A stretch of DNA of 64,000 bases from assembly GCA_012523595.1 (NCBI GenBank), contig JAAYIG010000199.1:1-64000 (forward strand). The letters are read 5' to 3'. Source of the DNA: Fibrobacter sp. GTDB lineage: Bacteria; Fibrobacterota; Chitinivibrionia; Chitinivibrionales; Chitinispirillaceae. The notes below the pieces were generated by a model. The model did not search any database, was not told the origin of the DNA, and saw only the letters and a list, made by a program, of their open reading frames with translations. Below are positions 46,452-55,396 of the stretch, one piece after another (the first letter of the stretch is position 1; each line of letters opens with the position of its first letter). Both the position numbers and the translations under genes were made by a program.

Positions 46452-48126
46452 CTACCGCCTTCGTCCATTCCATCAGTACTTCAAGGGTAGACAGGTTTAC
46501 ATTACTGCTTTTGGGCTTTCTGTCGACAAGGAAGCGGAACTTTCCCTCTTTGAGGTTAAGGACGGCATAAATTGCATCCCTGCCCATTATTCCATTTGAT
46601 GTTGCTGCATAAATGATACGTCCATTAAGAAAGTAGATAAGCGCGAAGGGCTTTTCCGTCTCGATGAGAATACATCCTGTTTTGCTGCCTATCTCTATAA
46701 ACTGAAGCACCTCAATGAGGTTTCCGTCAGCAATGTTACCCTCCAGGGCAGAAGACTGTATGCTTTTCTGGATGTTCTGTGAATTGACAGCCAAAAGATG
46801 GGGAGTGACTACTTTGAAGATTTCCCGGTCGGAAAAAGTCACTCCCAGAAAGGTCATTGCCGGAAGAATGCGTCCTGGCTGCATTCCTGTGATGTCAGCG
46901 ACATTGTACACGATAAAAAGAATTTTATCCGAACCAGGGATCTGTGAGAAAATTCTTTCCAGTGTTTGCAGGATGGTACGATCAAACCGGAAGTCTACTA
47001 CCACCACTTCTGGAATGAGTTCAGAGAGTCTGTTGCGTAAGGATGGCAGATCTTTTATTGATGAGATCTGGAAACCGGCCTCAAGAAAACACTTTTCCAG
47101 AGTGGTAGTGGTATCTGTCAGGCTGTACTGTATTGTTTTAGGAGTCTTGGCAATTATAAAGACGTTCTTCTTGATTGCCAGCCCCTTATCACTGTCGCGC
47201 GCTGCTGCTTTTCTTTTTCTGATTATCAGAATCGGGATGAATATAACGATGAAGAAAAGAGCGACTGCGGCCGCCAGAAATCCTATCCCCCGCAGGTTGA
47301 GGGAGAGGATCGATCCCGGAGCATCGATGATATTCCCATACTTCCGCTCGATCCATCCGATAGTATCCTTGTACACTACTTTACACCAGGATTCCCCCTC
47401 ACCTACAAGGGGGAGATTTTCACCTTTTTTAGCCATACCCAGAAGCGGGGCATCGGGGCTGAGATAAAGAAGGACTTTGGTCATTGAATAAGTGACCTGG
47501 AAATATTTGATACCTGGATCATCATCATCAAACTGGTGCACGACAGGTGGTGACTGCAAAAAATTCTGTTGTGTAAACCAGTTTTTAATGCGGGACTCTT
47601 TTTTTACCGGCTCTGGTTTCTGCTCACTTCTCTTTTGTTCCTTTCGGCTGCTGAAGGCTTTCTGTGTAGAAGCCTGTGACCTTCGGTAGTATGACGTGTC
47701 AATTGCTGAAACAGGTTTGTCAGAGACTTCTTCAGCGCTGACAACCGGGACAGAAATGGACTCTACCACCGCCACTGGACTATCTGAACTAACAGGAGGA
47801 GTTGGCACAGAAACGGGTTCAACCGGTGGAGGAGGAGGTGGTGGAAGTGGGGGAGGAGGAGTTGATGGTTCCAGGAGTTTTACTGCTGATTTGCGCAACC
47901 ATCCACCGGTAATGCCTGGAACCTTTATCCGGTACCAGTCATTTATATCACTGAGAACTGTGCATTTTTCTCCCTTGTTAACCACTCCCAGAAGTTTTGA
48001 GTTCGGAGTAGGAGCTATATAGACATTGGTATAGGGATCAACTACTTCTACCTGCTTTTCCTGGGCAGCAGTCAAAGAGAATAAAATCAGTATCCAGGCT
48101 ATTCTTTGCGCAATATTAATATTCAT
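46432..48126 (-). CDS. Membrane protein with two SH3b domains, response-regulator-like and DUF4388 (PATAN) domains
   Basis: 564 residues: signal peptide (to about 21), SH3b (23-85), a proline-rich linker (87-112), a second SH3b (209-268), a membrane span (281-302), a cytoplasmic receiver-like domain (about 320-445; VVVVDFRFD), and a DUF4388/PATAN domain (about 459-560; LEGNIADGNLIEVLQFIE). DUF4388 occurs in signalling proteins of gliding and sporulating delta-bacteria. The receiver-like part keeps one Asp in VVDFR but lacks a clear acidic pair, so phosphorylation is doubtful. An extracytoplasmic cell-wall-sensing role is inferred from SH3b. It precedes ruvX, overlapping it by 20 bases. Confidence 0.75.
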   Translation of the reverse strand: MNINIAQRIAWILILFSLTAAQEKQVEVVDPYTNVYIAPTPNSKLLGVVNKGEKCTVLSDINDWYRIKVPGITGGWLRKSAVKLLEPSTPPPPLPPPPPPPVEPVSVPTPPVSSDSPVAVVESISVPVVSAEEVSDKPVSAIDTSYYRRSQASTQKAFSSRKEQKRSEQKPEPVKKESRIKNWFTQQNFLQSPPVVHQFDDDDPGIKYFQVTYSMTKVLLYLSPDAPLLGMAKKGENLPLVGEGESWCKVVYKDTIGWIERKYGNIIDAPGSILSLNLRGIGFLAAAVALFFIVIFIPILIIRKRKAAARDSDKGLAIKKNVFIIAKTPKTIQYSLTDTTTTLEKCFLEAGFQISSIKDLPSLRNRLSELIPEVVVVDFRFDRTILQTLERIFSQIPGSDKILFIVYNVADITGMQPGRILPAMTFLGVTFSDREIFKVVTPHLLAVNSQNIQKSIQSSALEGNIADGNLIEVLQFIEIGSKTGCILIETEKPFALIYFLNGRIIYAATSNGIMGRDAIYAVLNLKEGKFRFLVDRKPKSSNVNLSTLEVLMEWTKAVDEAHGH

Positions 48127-48146
48127 AATGAGTCTGTGCGAAAGAC

Positions 48147-48521
48147 TCAGGCTTCCGCCACCTTGCTTTTAGAGATATAATAGTATACACCACCTGTAGT
48201 CCCGCCAATGAGCAATAATAAGAGAAGTATTGAGACTACAGATACGCCGCCGGGATTGTCCACAACTTCACCGGCCTTTTTCTCTACCCATCCGAAGCTC
48301 TCTTTAACTTTTACATGGTACCATGAGGTGCCTTCGAAGACCAGTTCCAGATGATCACCTTTTTTTGCCTGTTCAATTATCTCGGATTTAGGATCGAGTT
48401 CTTTGTAGACGTTCGCGAAAGGTGCTTTAACTTCTACATATTGCTTTTCATCCGCAGAAATGATACTGCTGAAACAGAGTACGGTAAAAATTGACAGAAT
48501 GCCAAATGTAACTACTCTCAT
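48147..48521 (-). CDS. Small SH3b membrane protein
   Basis: 124 residues. The ATG at 48521 follows GGAGGAG and is preferred over TTG at 48527. A signal peptide (to about residue 24) is followed by an SH3b domain (YVEVKAPFANVYKELDP to SFGWVEKKAGEVV) and a C-terminal membrane span (about residues 93-115). It resembles the N-terminal half of the next gene product, so the two may be related by duplication. It lies 20 bases upstream of that gene and 15 bases after lpxK. Its likely seat is the periplasmic face of the inner membrane. Confidence 0.8.
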   Translation of the reverse strand: MRVVTFGILSIFTVLCFSSIISADEKQYVEVKAPFANVYKELDPKSEIIEQAKKGDHLELVFEGTSWYHVKVKESFGWVEKKAGEVVDNPGGVSVVSILLLLLLIGGTTGGVYYYISKSKVAEA

Positions 48522-48536
48522 GGACAACTCCTCCTT

Positions 48537-49601
48537 CTATATATTAGATATCAAGCCGCTTATTAATCGGTTAAAATCTGATTGCGAATCGGAATCGGTA
48601 AACCTCAGTTTTATCTTAAGATACCAAAATTCTGAAGAAATAACAACTCCGGAATTCTTCAGCCTGAAGGCATCCTTTTCTGTTGTCACCAATCCCTGAG
48701 AATATAATTCGTGGATAGAATTAAAATCAGGTTCATTATATATATGATGATCGGAGAACTTTAATTCCCTGCATGGGTTTACCCCCAGACTCCTGAGCAG
48801 ATCAAAAAAACGGTATGGCCGTGCTATGCCGCAGAAGGCGACCGGGTTTGTCAGAGGAGGTGTACTGCTTTGCTGTCCAGTGTTGAAATTCACCCAGCAG
48901 TCAGCTTCCTGGCACAGAATAAAACAGGGCAGACCAGGAAAACGCTTTGTTATCTCATCCTTGACCTTATAGCACTCCTGAACAGACCTGGAATCATCGA
49001 TCAGAAATACCGCATCTGCTCTGTTGAGAGATTCAAGTGGTTCACGGAGGTATCCGCAAGGGATCAAACTGTCATGGAGAACCCTTTTATCGATGCAGAC
49101 CAGATCAAGATCACGATGGAGCATCCTGTGCTGAAATCCGTCATCAAGAAGAAATACCGCATTCGTCGGGGTTATTCCAGAAAGTTTCCTGGCACTCCTG
49201 GAACGGTTTGCCGATACAGCGACCCAGGACTGAGGCAGGCGTGAATGAAACATAGAGGGTTCATCACCAGCTTCCTGCCATTCTACCTCTTCGCCCGGTT
49301 TGACAATCAGATCTTTCCTGCTCTGCCTTCCATACCCTCTGGAAAGCAGTGCCACAGGGATTCCCTCATTCTGCAGGTACTCTGCTGTCATGAGTGTCAA
49401 CGGAGTTTTTCCTGTTCCCCCGGCCCTGATTCCTCCTATACTGATGACTTTGCGCTCTGCATGATAGCTGCGGGATGAGTCGGTATCGAAGAGCCTGTTC
49501 CGTCGTTTTACAAAATAAGAATAGATCATGCTCAGGGCTTTTACAGGAAGACTTCTGCCCAGCCATGGATGCAGTGGAGTGGGTTTATCTGAATCGATCA
49601 T
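48537..49601 (-). CDS. lpxK: Tetraacyldisaccharide 4'-kinase
   Basis: Phosphorylates the lipid A precursor at the 4' position, at the inner membrane. The P-loop SIGGIRAGGTGKTP (about residues 54-67) replaces the more usual GN-VGG-GKTP, and LLDDGFQHR is the family signature. The N-terminal PLHPWLGRSLPVKALSMIYSYF gives the membrane anchor. 354 residues is within range. It overlaps prmC by four bases. It implies that the organism makes lipid A. Confidence 0.96.
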   Translation of the reverse strand: MIDSDKPTPLHPWLGRSLPVKALSMIYSYFVKRRNRLFDTDSSRSYHAERKVISIGGIRAGGTGKTPLTLMTAEYLQNEGIPVALLSRGYGRQSRKDLIVKPGEEVEWQEAGDEPSMFHSRLPQSWVAVSANRSRSARKLSGITPTNAVFLLDDGFQHRMLHRDLDLVCIDKRVLHDSLIPCGYLREPLESLNRADAVFLIDDSRSVQECYKVKDEITKRFPGLPCFILCQEADCWVNFNTGQQSSTPPLTNPVAFCGIARPYRFFDLLRSLGVNPCRELKFSDHHIYNEPDFNSIHELYSQGLVTTEKDAFRLKNSGVVISSEFWYLKIKLRFTDSDSQSDFNRLISGLISNI

Positions 49602-50437
49602 GGTTTTTCCGGTCTTGTGGCTCTCATTACTCTGGGATTTCCGCCCAGATCTTTACAGATTACTACTCCGGACCACCCTGAAGCAAGGAATATCTCTTTG
49701 ACATACTCACCCTGATCATATCCTATTTCGCAGTAGATATGCCCGTTGCTTTTGAGCAGTCCGGGTGAATCAGCCGCAAGAAGTCTGTAGTAATCCAGAC
49801 CATCCTTACCGCCGTAAAGAGCAGTACGGGGTTCGAAATCTGTCACCGAATTGTCAAGAGTTTCCATCTCTTTTGCTGAGATATACGGGGGATTGCTTAC
49901 CACAAAATCAAACAAAGGGCGGTTTTTAAAAGCACTGAGCATATCGGCACAGACAAGATCGATTCCGGGGCCGCAGTTGATGGCGGCTGTTTTAAGTGCT
50001 TTAAAAGATAAATCGACAGCTACCGCTTTCCACCCCTTGTTATGTTCTGTCAAAATGCAGGAGATGATACCTGATCCGGTGCCTATATCTGCAAAAAGGA
50101 GATCGGGCGATTTTTCATTTGCTAAAACCTGCTCGACCAGGGTTTCTGTGTCGGGTCTGGGGATAAGGACATCGGGATTTACGGTGAATTCACGGGAATA
50201 GAAGTAGACTTTTCCGGTAATATAGGCCAGAGGTTCCCCTTTGAGTGCGCGCGAGAGTATTCTGCGCATTTTTTCTTCTGATGTATTGTCAAGCTCAGAT
50301 GAGCGGTGGAGATAGAGGTCGGTTCTGGAGCAGTTCAGGACAAATTCAAGAATCTGCTCTGATTGCGGACAGGCCAGCTCTGCCATGGAAGGGGTGAGTT
50401 TGCTTTTCAGAAGTTCAAGTGCCTCTCCGATAGTCAT
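49598..50437 (-). CDS. prmC: Release factor glutamine methyltransferase
   Basis: Methylates the glutamine of the GGQ motif of release factors. 279 residues. A helical N-terminal domain is followed by a Rossmann methyltransferase with LFADIGTGSGIISC (SAM loop) and the catalytic FVVSNPPYIS. It lies 57 bases after prfA, the gene for its own substrate, the common order. It overlaps the lpxK start (ATGA). Confidence 0.96.
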   Translation of the reverse strand: MTIGEALELLKSKLTPSMAELACPQSEQILEFVLNCSRTDLYLHRSSELDNTSEEKMRRILSRALKGEPLAYITGKVYFYSREFTVNPDVLIPRPDTETLVEQVLANEKSPDLLFADIGTGSGIISCILTEHNKGWKAVAVDLSFKALKTAAINCGPGIDLVCADMLSAFKNRPLFDFVVSNPPYISAKEMETLDNSVTDFEPRTALYGGKDGLDYYRLLAADSPGLLKSNGHIYCEIGYDQGEYVKEIFLASGWSGVVICKDLGGNPRVMRATRPEKP

Positions 50438-50494
50438 AGTCTGGAAAAATAGTTAATTGAGGGGGAAGGCAGAGGCTTCCCTTCGGAGAATTGT

Positions 50495-51568
50495 TCAGAT
50501 TCCTGCCTGCTGTACCTTTTCTTCCAGATCCGCCACAGCCAGAGCATCGATGAGTTCATCGATATCCCCATCGATCGCATTATCAAGATTATACAGGGTC
50601 AGGTTGATACGATGGTCTGTGATACGGTTTTGCGGAAAATTATATGTGCGGATCTTTGCACTTCTGTCACCGGTACTTACCATGCTTTTACGGGCGGCAG
50701 TCTCCTGGGCCTCAATCTCAGCCAGTTTCTGTTCGTAAAGCCTTGTCTGAAGCACTTTGAGTGCTTTGGCTTTGTTTTTATGCTGCGATTTTTCATCCTG
50801 ACATGTGACGGTAATTCCAGAGGGAATATGCACTATCCGTACTGCGGAGTAAGTAGTGTTTACTGACTGGCCGCCAGGTCCGCTTGAGCAGTAAAGGTCA
50901 ATTCTCAGGTCGTTTGGGTCTATATCGATTTCGAAATCGTCGGCTTCCGGGAAAACGGCGACAGATGCGGCTGATGTATGAATTCTGCCCTGTGTTTCTG
51001 TCTGAGGAACCCTCTGGACCCGATGCACACCGCTCTCATATTTCAGTGTCCCGTAGGCATTATCACCTTTGACCATGAAAATTATTTCCTTTATGGCTCC
51101 AAGGTCTCCGAAACTGGAGCTGAGAATCTCAAGACCCCATCCTTTGCGTTCGATAAAATGGGTGTACATGCGGTAAAGATCGGCAGCAAAAATACCCGCC
51201 TCGGTTCCGCCGGTTCCAGCCCGTATCTCTACCACAGCATTCTTGAGATCGTTGGGGTCGCGGGGCACAAGCAGATATTTTACCTTCTGTTCCAGTTCCG
51301 GCAGTAATTCCTGATTCACTTTCAGATCTTCACGAGCCAGTTCGAGTAGATCCGGGTCGGTCTCGGCCTGAAGGATCTGTTCAGCTTCGTTGATTGCGGC
51401 CAAGACTTCAAGATACTTTTTGTAAACAGGAAGATTCTTATTGATCGCGTTGTATTCCTTACCCAGTTTCTCCATCCGGGAGGGATCTGAGGCGACCTCC
51501 TGAGAAGAGAGCTGAGCTTCGAGCTCTTTTTTTTGCTCCAGGATGCTCAGGACCCTTTCTTTTATCAT
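50495..51568 (-). CDS. prfA: Peptide chain release factor 1
   Basis: Terminates translation at UAA and UAG. 357 residues. The catalytic GGQ lies in SSGPGGQSVNTT, and the stop-codon-reading tripeptide is PQT (RVPQTETQGRIHTS), which fits RF1, where the tripeptide is P-x-T, rather than SPF of RF2. It overlaps the upstream DUF1385 gene by four bases and precedes prmC, which methylates it. Confidence 0.97.
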   Translation of the reverse strand: MIKERVLSILEQKKELEAQLSSQEVASDPSRMEKLGKEYNAINKNLPVYKKYLEVLAAINEAEQILQAETDPDLLELAREDLKVNQELLPELEQKVKYLLVPRDPNDLKNAVVEIRAGTGGTEAGIFAADLYRMYTHFIERKGWGLEILSSSFGDLGAIKEIIFMVKGDNAYGTLKYESGVHRVQRVPQTETQGRIHTSAASVAVFPEADDFEIDIDPNDLRIDLYCSSGPGGQSVNTTYSAVRIVHIPSGITVTCQDEKSQHKNKAKALKVLQTRLYEQKLAEIEAQETAARKSMVSTGDRSAKIRTYNFPQNRITDHRINLTLYNLDNAIDGDIDELIDALAVADLEEKVQQAGI

Positions 51569-52527
51569 ATTACCGCCTTCAAGGCAAGAGATGCCACCTC
51601 TAGTTGATGTTCATCGGGGTTTCTGGTTGTGATTTTCTGAAGCCACAATCCCGGTTTTATAAGAAGGCCCACAACAGGAGCGTTTTTGTATTTATCAGAG
51701 AGTTTCAAAACCTCGTAGGACATTCCACCTACAAGGGGGATAAGCGAGAGGTGAACCAGTAAACGTACCAGCACGTTGGGGAAAGGTCCCAGCCATGCTA
51801 TATAGAGGGCGTCGATTATGGAAAAAAGAAAAATACAAACCAGGCCTACAAGAAGGATAAAACTTGTTCCGCACCTTGGGTGAACCGTTGTGTAGGGATT
51901 CATGTTTTCGAAATTCAACTCTTTACCGTCTTCAAAAGTAAAGATCGCCTTGTGTTCGGCCCCGTGATATTCAAATACACGCTGAATCTCTTTCCACATG
52001 CTGATGAGCACAAGGTAGCCTATGAAAAGTATTATGCGTACTATCCCGGCCAGAGTGTTAAACAGGAATGCGGATTCCTTTGGAATAAACTGGGAGATAA
52101 CCCACATCGGTCCATACATAAAAACTCCGATGCTTATCGCCAGGGCTACAATGAAGCTGATCCAGGAATAGATTTTTTCGAAAACCGGGTTTCTCTCAGT
52201 TCCGCTGTTTTTATTCTCCTGTGTTTGTTCTGCGATTTCAGCAGACCTGGAGAGTGCTTTGTAGCCAAGAGACAGTGATTCTAACAGGTTAATTGCTCCC
52301 CTTAGAACAGGTCTGGAAAGAAATTTGTGTTTTTTGCAAACGGATGTAAAAGGAAACTGTTCGACCATAACCTCCGAAGGCCCTCTTCTGACCGCCCAGG
52401 AGACCTTGTCTTTCCCTCTCATCATTACCCCTTCTATGATAGCCTGTCCGCCGACTGTATTTTTCCGGGCAGCAAAGATAAGACTGAGTGGGAGGAAGAG
52501 AACTTTGAGAATAGCAGATTTGATCAT
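51565..52527 (-). CDS. DUF1385 (YqhQ) membrane protein
   Basis: 320 residues. An upstream in-frame start at 52671 would run across the rpmE coding region and its terminator, so the ATG at 52527, which follows AGGTG, is taken. NTVGGQAIIEGVMMRGKDKV and EYHGAEHKAIFTFE are the family signatures; the central region has four to five membrane segments. Function is not established. In many bacteria this gene sits between rpmE and prfA, exactly as here. Confidence 0.93.
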   Translation of the reverse strand: MIKSAILKVLFLPLSLIFAARKNTVGGQAIIEGVMMRGKDKVSWAVRRGPSEVMVEQFPFTSVCKKHKFLSRPVLRGAINLLESLSLGYKALSRSAEIAEQTQENKNSGTERNPVFEKIYSWISFIVALAISIGVFMYGPMWVISQFIPKESAFLFNTLAGIVRIILFIGYLVLISMWKEIQRVFEYHGAEHKAIFTFEDGKELNFENMNPYTTVHPRCGTSFILLVGLVCIFLFSIIDALYIAWLGPFPNVLVRLLVHLSLIPLVGGMSYEVLKLSDKYKNAPVVGLLIKPGLWLQKITTRNPDEHQLEVASLALKAVI

Positions 52528-52541
52528 TTTACACCTACTTG

Positions 52542-52587
52542 AAAAATAAAAAGGGACAGAAGGGCTTTTAGCGGCCTCTTCTGTCCC
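52542..52587 (-). terminator. Terminator between rpmE and the DUF1385 gene
   Basis: On the minus strand a 10-base stem GGGACAGAAG/CTTCTGTCCC (52553-52562 with 52578-52587) is followed by TTTTTATTTTT. It stops rpmE transcripts before the DUF1385 gene or acts as a partial stop. Confidence 0.88.
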
Positions 52588-52606
52588 GTGAATTTTCGGA
52601 CGGAAG

Positions 52607-52819
52607 CTACGATTCCTGGGTTTTTTTCTGATAACGTTTGCGGAACCGTTCGACTCTTCCGGCACTGTCAATCAGCTTCTGCTTTCCACTGTAAAAAGGA
52701 TGACAGTTGTTGCAGATATCGATATGCCTGCTTCCAATTGTAGCACGGGTTTCGATCGTATTGCCGCATGAGCAGGTAAATACCGCTTTTTCGTACTTGG
52801 GATGAATCTTTTCTTTCAT
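52607..52819 (-). CDS. rpmE: Ribosomal protein bL31 (zinc-binding form)
   Basis: 70 residues. The cysteines C16, C18, C36 and C39 ([21 protein letters not shown]) mark the zinc-containing C+ form. A zinc-free paralogue usually replaces it under zinc limitation; none is seen in the window. The start ATG at 52819 is the only good one, with GAAGGAAT upstream. The gene has its own promoter and terminator. Confidence 0.97.
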   Translation of the reverse strand: MKEKIHPKYEKAVFTCSCGNTIETRATIGSRHIDICNNCHPFYSGKQKLIDSAGRVERFRKRYQKKTQES

Positions 52820-52862
52820 TTCACAATTCCTTCAATGAGTATCGCATGGATTTGAATGCGAT

Positions 52863-52892
52863 AAAATAGCTAAATACCAGTTAAGAGGTCAA
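52863..52892 (-). promoter_or_regulatory. Promoter of rpmE
   Basis: Minus strand: TTGACC (52887-52892), an 18-base spacer and TATTTT (52863-52868). The hexamers match those at 11103 and 37411. Confidence 0.6.
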
Positions 52893-53208
52893 GATATATT
52901 CGAAAACAGGGTTTTTCTTTGTTTAGTAACACTTGTAATACGTGACAGGCTCTGAGATATTTATCAGCAAATCAGGAGGGGATCTGAGAGGGGGCTGGTG
53001 CAGAAGTCGATTTATCCCGGTGGTGAGGCATCTGCATCGGTGTTATATACTGTTATATCCATCTCTTGATCCCGGCTCTAACTGCAAACAAGACCCCGGG
53101 AACAGATTCGAACTGTACGCTCCTGTTTAAATTTAACGAGCTCAACTTACATGATCCTATTTATATTAAATCTGATATAAAAAGAAATAACAGGGGAAGG
53201 ATGACAGC
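52893..53208. other. Non-coding gap before the TonB receptor gene
   Basis: Searched for cobalamin or TPP riboswitch blocks, which often precede TonB receptors; no conserved box was found. GGATGACAGC follows a GGGGAAGG stretch just before the GTG start. Short complementary stretches CCCGG/CCGGG near 53070-53103 are unexplained. Confidence 0.4.
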
Positions 53209-55368
53209 GTGAAAAACGGGATTCTTTTTCTAGCAGCATTAACACTTGCGTATACAGGATTCTCTGAAGAGAATCACACAGATTTATCAACCGATACGGT
53301 ACAAATCGAGCAGCTTGATAAGATGGTGATAACCGCTACCAGGACTGCCCGCAAGGCATCTGAAATTCCTGTCAGCGTAACCGTGATCTCCCTGGATGAG
53401 ATAAAGGCATCTGCGGCCAGAAGCATCGATGACCTGATTCAGTACGCAGCAGGTGTGCAGGTGAAGAGGTCTGTCGGGCTTGGGGAAGGGCTCCCGTCGG
53501 ATATGATCATGCGTGGAATTCCAGGTGCGTTTGCAGCTACAAGAACTCTCATTCTTGTTGATGGCATCCCGACTAATGCTTCAGGCACTCCGTTTCTGAT
53601 TATAAATGAAATTCCCCTTGAGGCAGTACAGAGAGTGGAAATAGTACGTGGACCGTTTTCTTCGCTTTATGGTGCAAATGCTTTTGGCGGGGTAATAAAT
53701 ATTATCACACAGACCGGGGATGGTTTACCGTCACTTCAGGTTTCGGCAGAGACAAGCCTTCCTTTTACAAGTGCACACAACTACATGATGGAAAACCGTG
53801 CTTATGGAAGGCAGTTCTGGGATGATGCTTTCTCAGATGCGTACTGGAATGGCACAGGGCTGTTAAGCGGGGGTAATGAGCGTTTCGATTATCTACTGAG
53901 TGGTGGATACCGCTCTGTGGGAAACTATTACTTTCATGACAGTGCTCTGGTAAGGGGAAAAAATATCGAGTACCTTAAGAGCATCGATAATCATGATTAT
54001 CGTGATTACAGGTTGTTTCTGAAGAGCGGTTACAGAATCTCCGATCAACTCCGTGCACGTCTTCAGGCCCGGTATTTTAACAGCGAGCTTGGATTCGGGA
54101 AGACTAAAGGTACTCAGCCTCCGGCTGATGTGATTACCAGAGGAGACAAATTTCTTATCGGACCATTTCTTGATTATGATCCTGTTGACTGGCTTCAGAT
54201 TCGTTTTGGTGGGTTTTACAGAATGGTAAATGGCCAATATCTCAATGAGGCCCCGTCTGAGGGGGGCAGTGTCCCTAGTGTTTGGGATGCCAATTCGAGG
54301 GATTGGCAGATTGAATCCCAGTTTACGGCAAAACTGAAAAAAAATCAGACAATCATTGCTGGTGTAGACCATCTTTGGAACAATATCAATTTCGGGGTGA
54401 TGCGCAACAGAAATACCAAAGATACGATCCCGCCTTTTTTGTCCAGAGAGAAAATGATCAGAAATTTTGGAGTGTATATCCAGGATGAGATTTCGCTTTT
54501 TGACAATATAAAAATAGTACCTGCTTTAAGATACGATTTACATTCCCTTTTCGGGGGTAAGTTTTCTCCCAAACTGGGAGTCTCCAGTCCTGCAGGTGAT
54601 CACGTTTTTTTGCGTATGTCAGGAGGCGGGGCTTTCCGTGCTCCTTCCACAACTGAACTTTACATGCCAGATCTTCCGATTTCAAGCTATAAAGTTACAT
54701 GCAATCCGGACCTGAAGCCGGAATATATCTGGGCTTTTGATTGCGGGATGGATATAAAACCGGTAAGTAATCTCACTTTTAAGAGCGATTTCTTCTCCAA
54801 TTATATGAATGATCTGATAGCATTTCAGATCAACATAAAAAACATGGATAGTATTTCAGTAACACATAACAATGTTGAAAATGCCGTATCATGGGGATTT
54901 GAGAATCAGATTGAATGGGAACCATTAGAAGGCTTTTCTTTAAGAGGCAACTATACATTTACACAATCGGAGAACAAAAAATACCGGGTTTCACTGGACA
55001 ACATTGCAACACACAAGTTCAATATTGAAATCAGCTACAGGAAAAGCTTCGGGGAGAGAATGCTGGAAGCAAGCATAGCCGAAGGGTTTGTGGGCAGGCG
55101 GGAATACTTTGACTGGGGAGTGAAACCAGAAAAGGTCATTTTATCTGATCCGATCGAGGTAATACCTTTCCGTCAGGAACTGGATCCTTTTTTCAAAACA
55201 GATCTGTCGGTTTCATACTCTTTTAATTCTGATAACCGCATTTCTCTGACAATTCAGAACCTTTTTAATGCCGAGGGTGAAGAGAGCGGGGGAACATTTG
55301 CCCCCGGGAGATTTGCGGGGATAAAGTACACCTGTAATCTGCGGTTTAAGAGAAATGGCAGAGTCTAA
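53209..55368 (+). CDS. TonB-dependent outer-membrane receptor
   Basis: 719 residues; GTG start, then a signal peptide (to about FSEE, residue 20). A TonB-box-like DKMVITATR leads into the plug domain (PVSVTVISLDEIKA; LILVDGIPTN; VEIVRGPFSSLYGANAFGGVINIIT, read in pieces), followed by a 22-strand barrel ending RFKRNGRV. Receptors of this group take up iron-chelates, B12 or carbohydrates; no evidence fixes the substrate. No regulatory box for iron or B12 was found upstream. The gene is convergent with the lipoprotein gene, which may be a partner. Confidence 0.9.
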   Translation: MKNGILFLAALTLAYTGFSEENHTDLSTDTVQIEQLDKMVITATRTARKASEIPVSVTVISLDEIKASAARSIDDLIQYAAGVQVKRSVGLGEGLPSDMIMRGIPGAFAATRTLILVDGIPTNASGTPFLIINEIPLEAVQRVEIVRGPFSSLYGANAFGGVINIITQTGDGLPSLQVSAETSLPFTSAHNYMMENRAYGRQFWDDAFSDAYWNGTGLLSGGNERFDYLLSGGYRSVGNYYFHDSALVRGKNIEYLKSIDNHDYRDYRLFLKSGYRISDQLRARLQARYFNSELGFGKTKGTQPPADVITRGDKFLIGPFLDYDPVDWLQIRFGGFYRMVNGQYLNEAPSEGGSVPSVWDANSRDWQIESQFTAKLKKNQTIIAGVDHLWNNINFGVMRNRNTKDTIPPFLSREKMIRNFGVYIQDEISLFDNIKIVPALRYDLHSLFGGKFSPKLGVSSPAGDHVFLRMSGGGAFRAPSTTELYMPDLPISSYKVTCNPDLKPEYIWAFDCGMDIKPVSNLTFKSDFFSNYMNDLIAFQINIKNMDSISVTHNNVENAVSWGFENQIEWEPLEGFSLRGNYTFTQSENKKYRVSLDNIATHKFNIEISYRKSFGERMLEASIAEGFVGRREYFDWGVKPEKVILSDPIEVIPFRQELDPFFKTDLSVSYSFNSDNRISLTIQNLFNAEGEESGGTFAPGRFAGIKYTCNLRFKRNGRV

Positions 55369-55369
55369 A

Positions 55370-55396
55370 GCCGAATACGATTATTCGGCTTTTTTG
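55370..55396 (+). terminator. Terminator of the TonB receptor gene
   Basis: AGCCGAATA (55370-55378) pairs with TATTCGGCT (55383-55391), followed by TTTTT. The right half lies within the last codons of the convergent lipoprotein gene (stop at 55381-55383). Confidence 0.88.

Noticed and set aside
52571-52671. N-terminal extension of the DUF1385 protein to a start at 52671
   Set aside because: It would translate through rpmE in another frame and across its terminator; the ATG at 52527 with AGGTG fits the family start.
52893-53208. Cobalamin or TPP riboswitch before the TonB receptor
   Set aside because: Neither the B12-box nor the conserved TPP core could be found.
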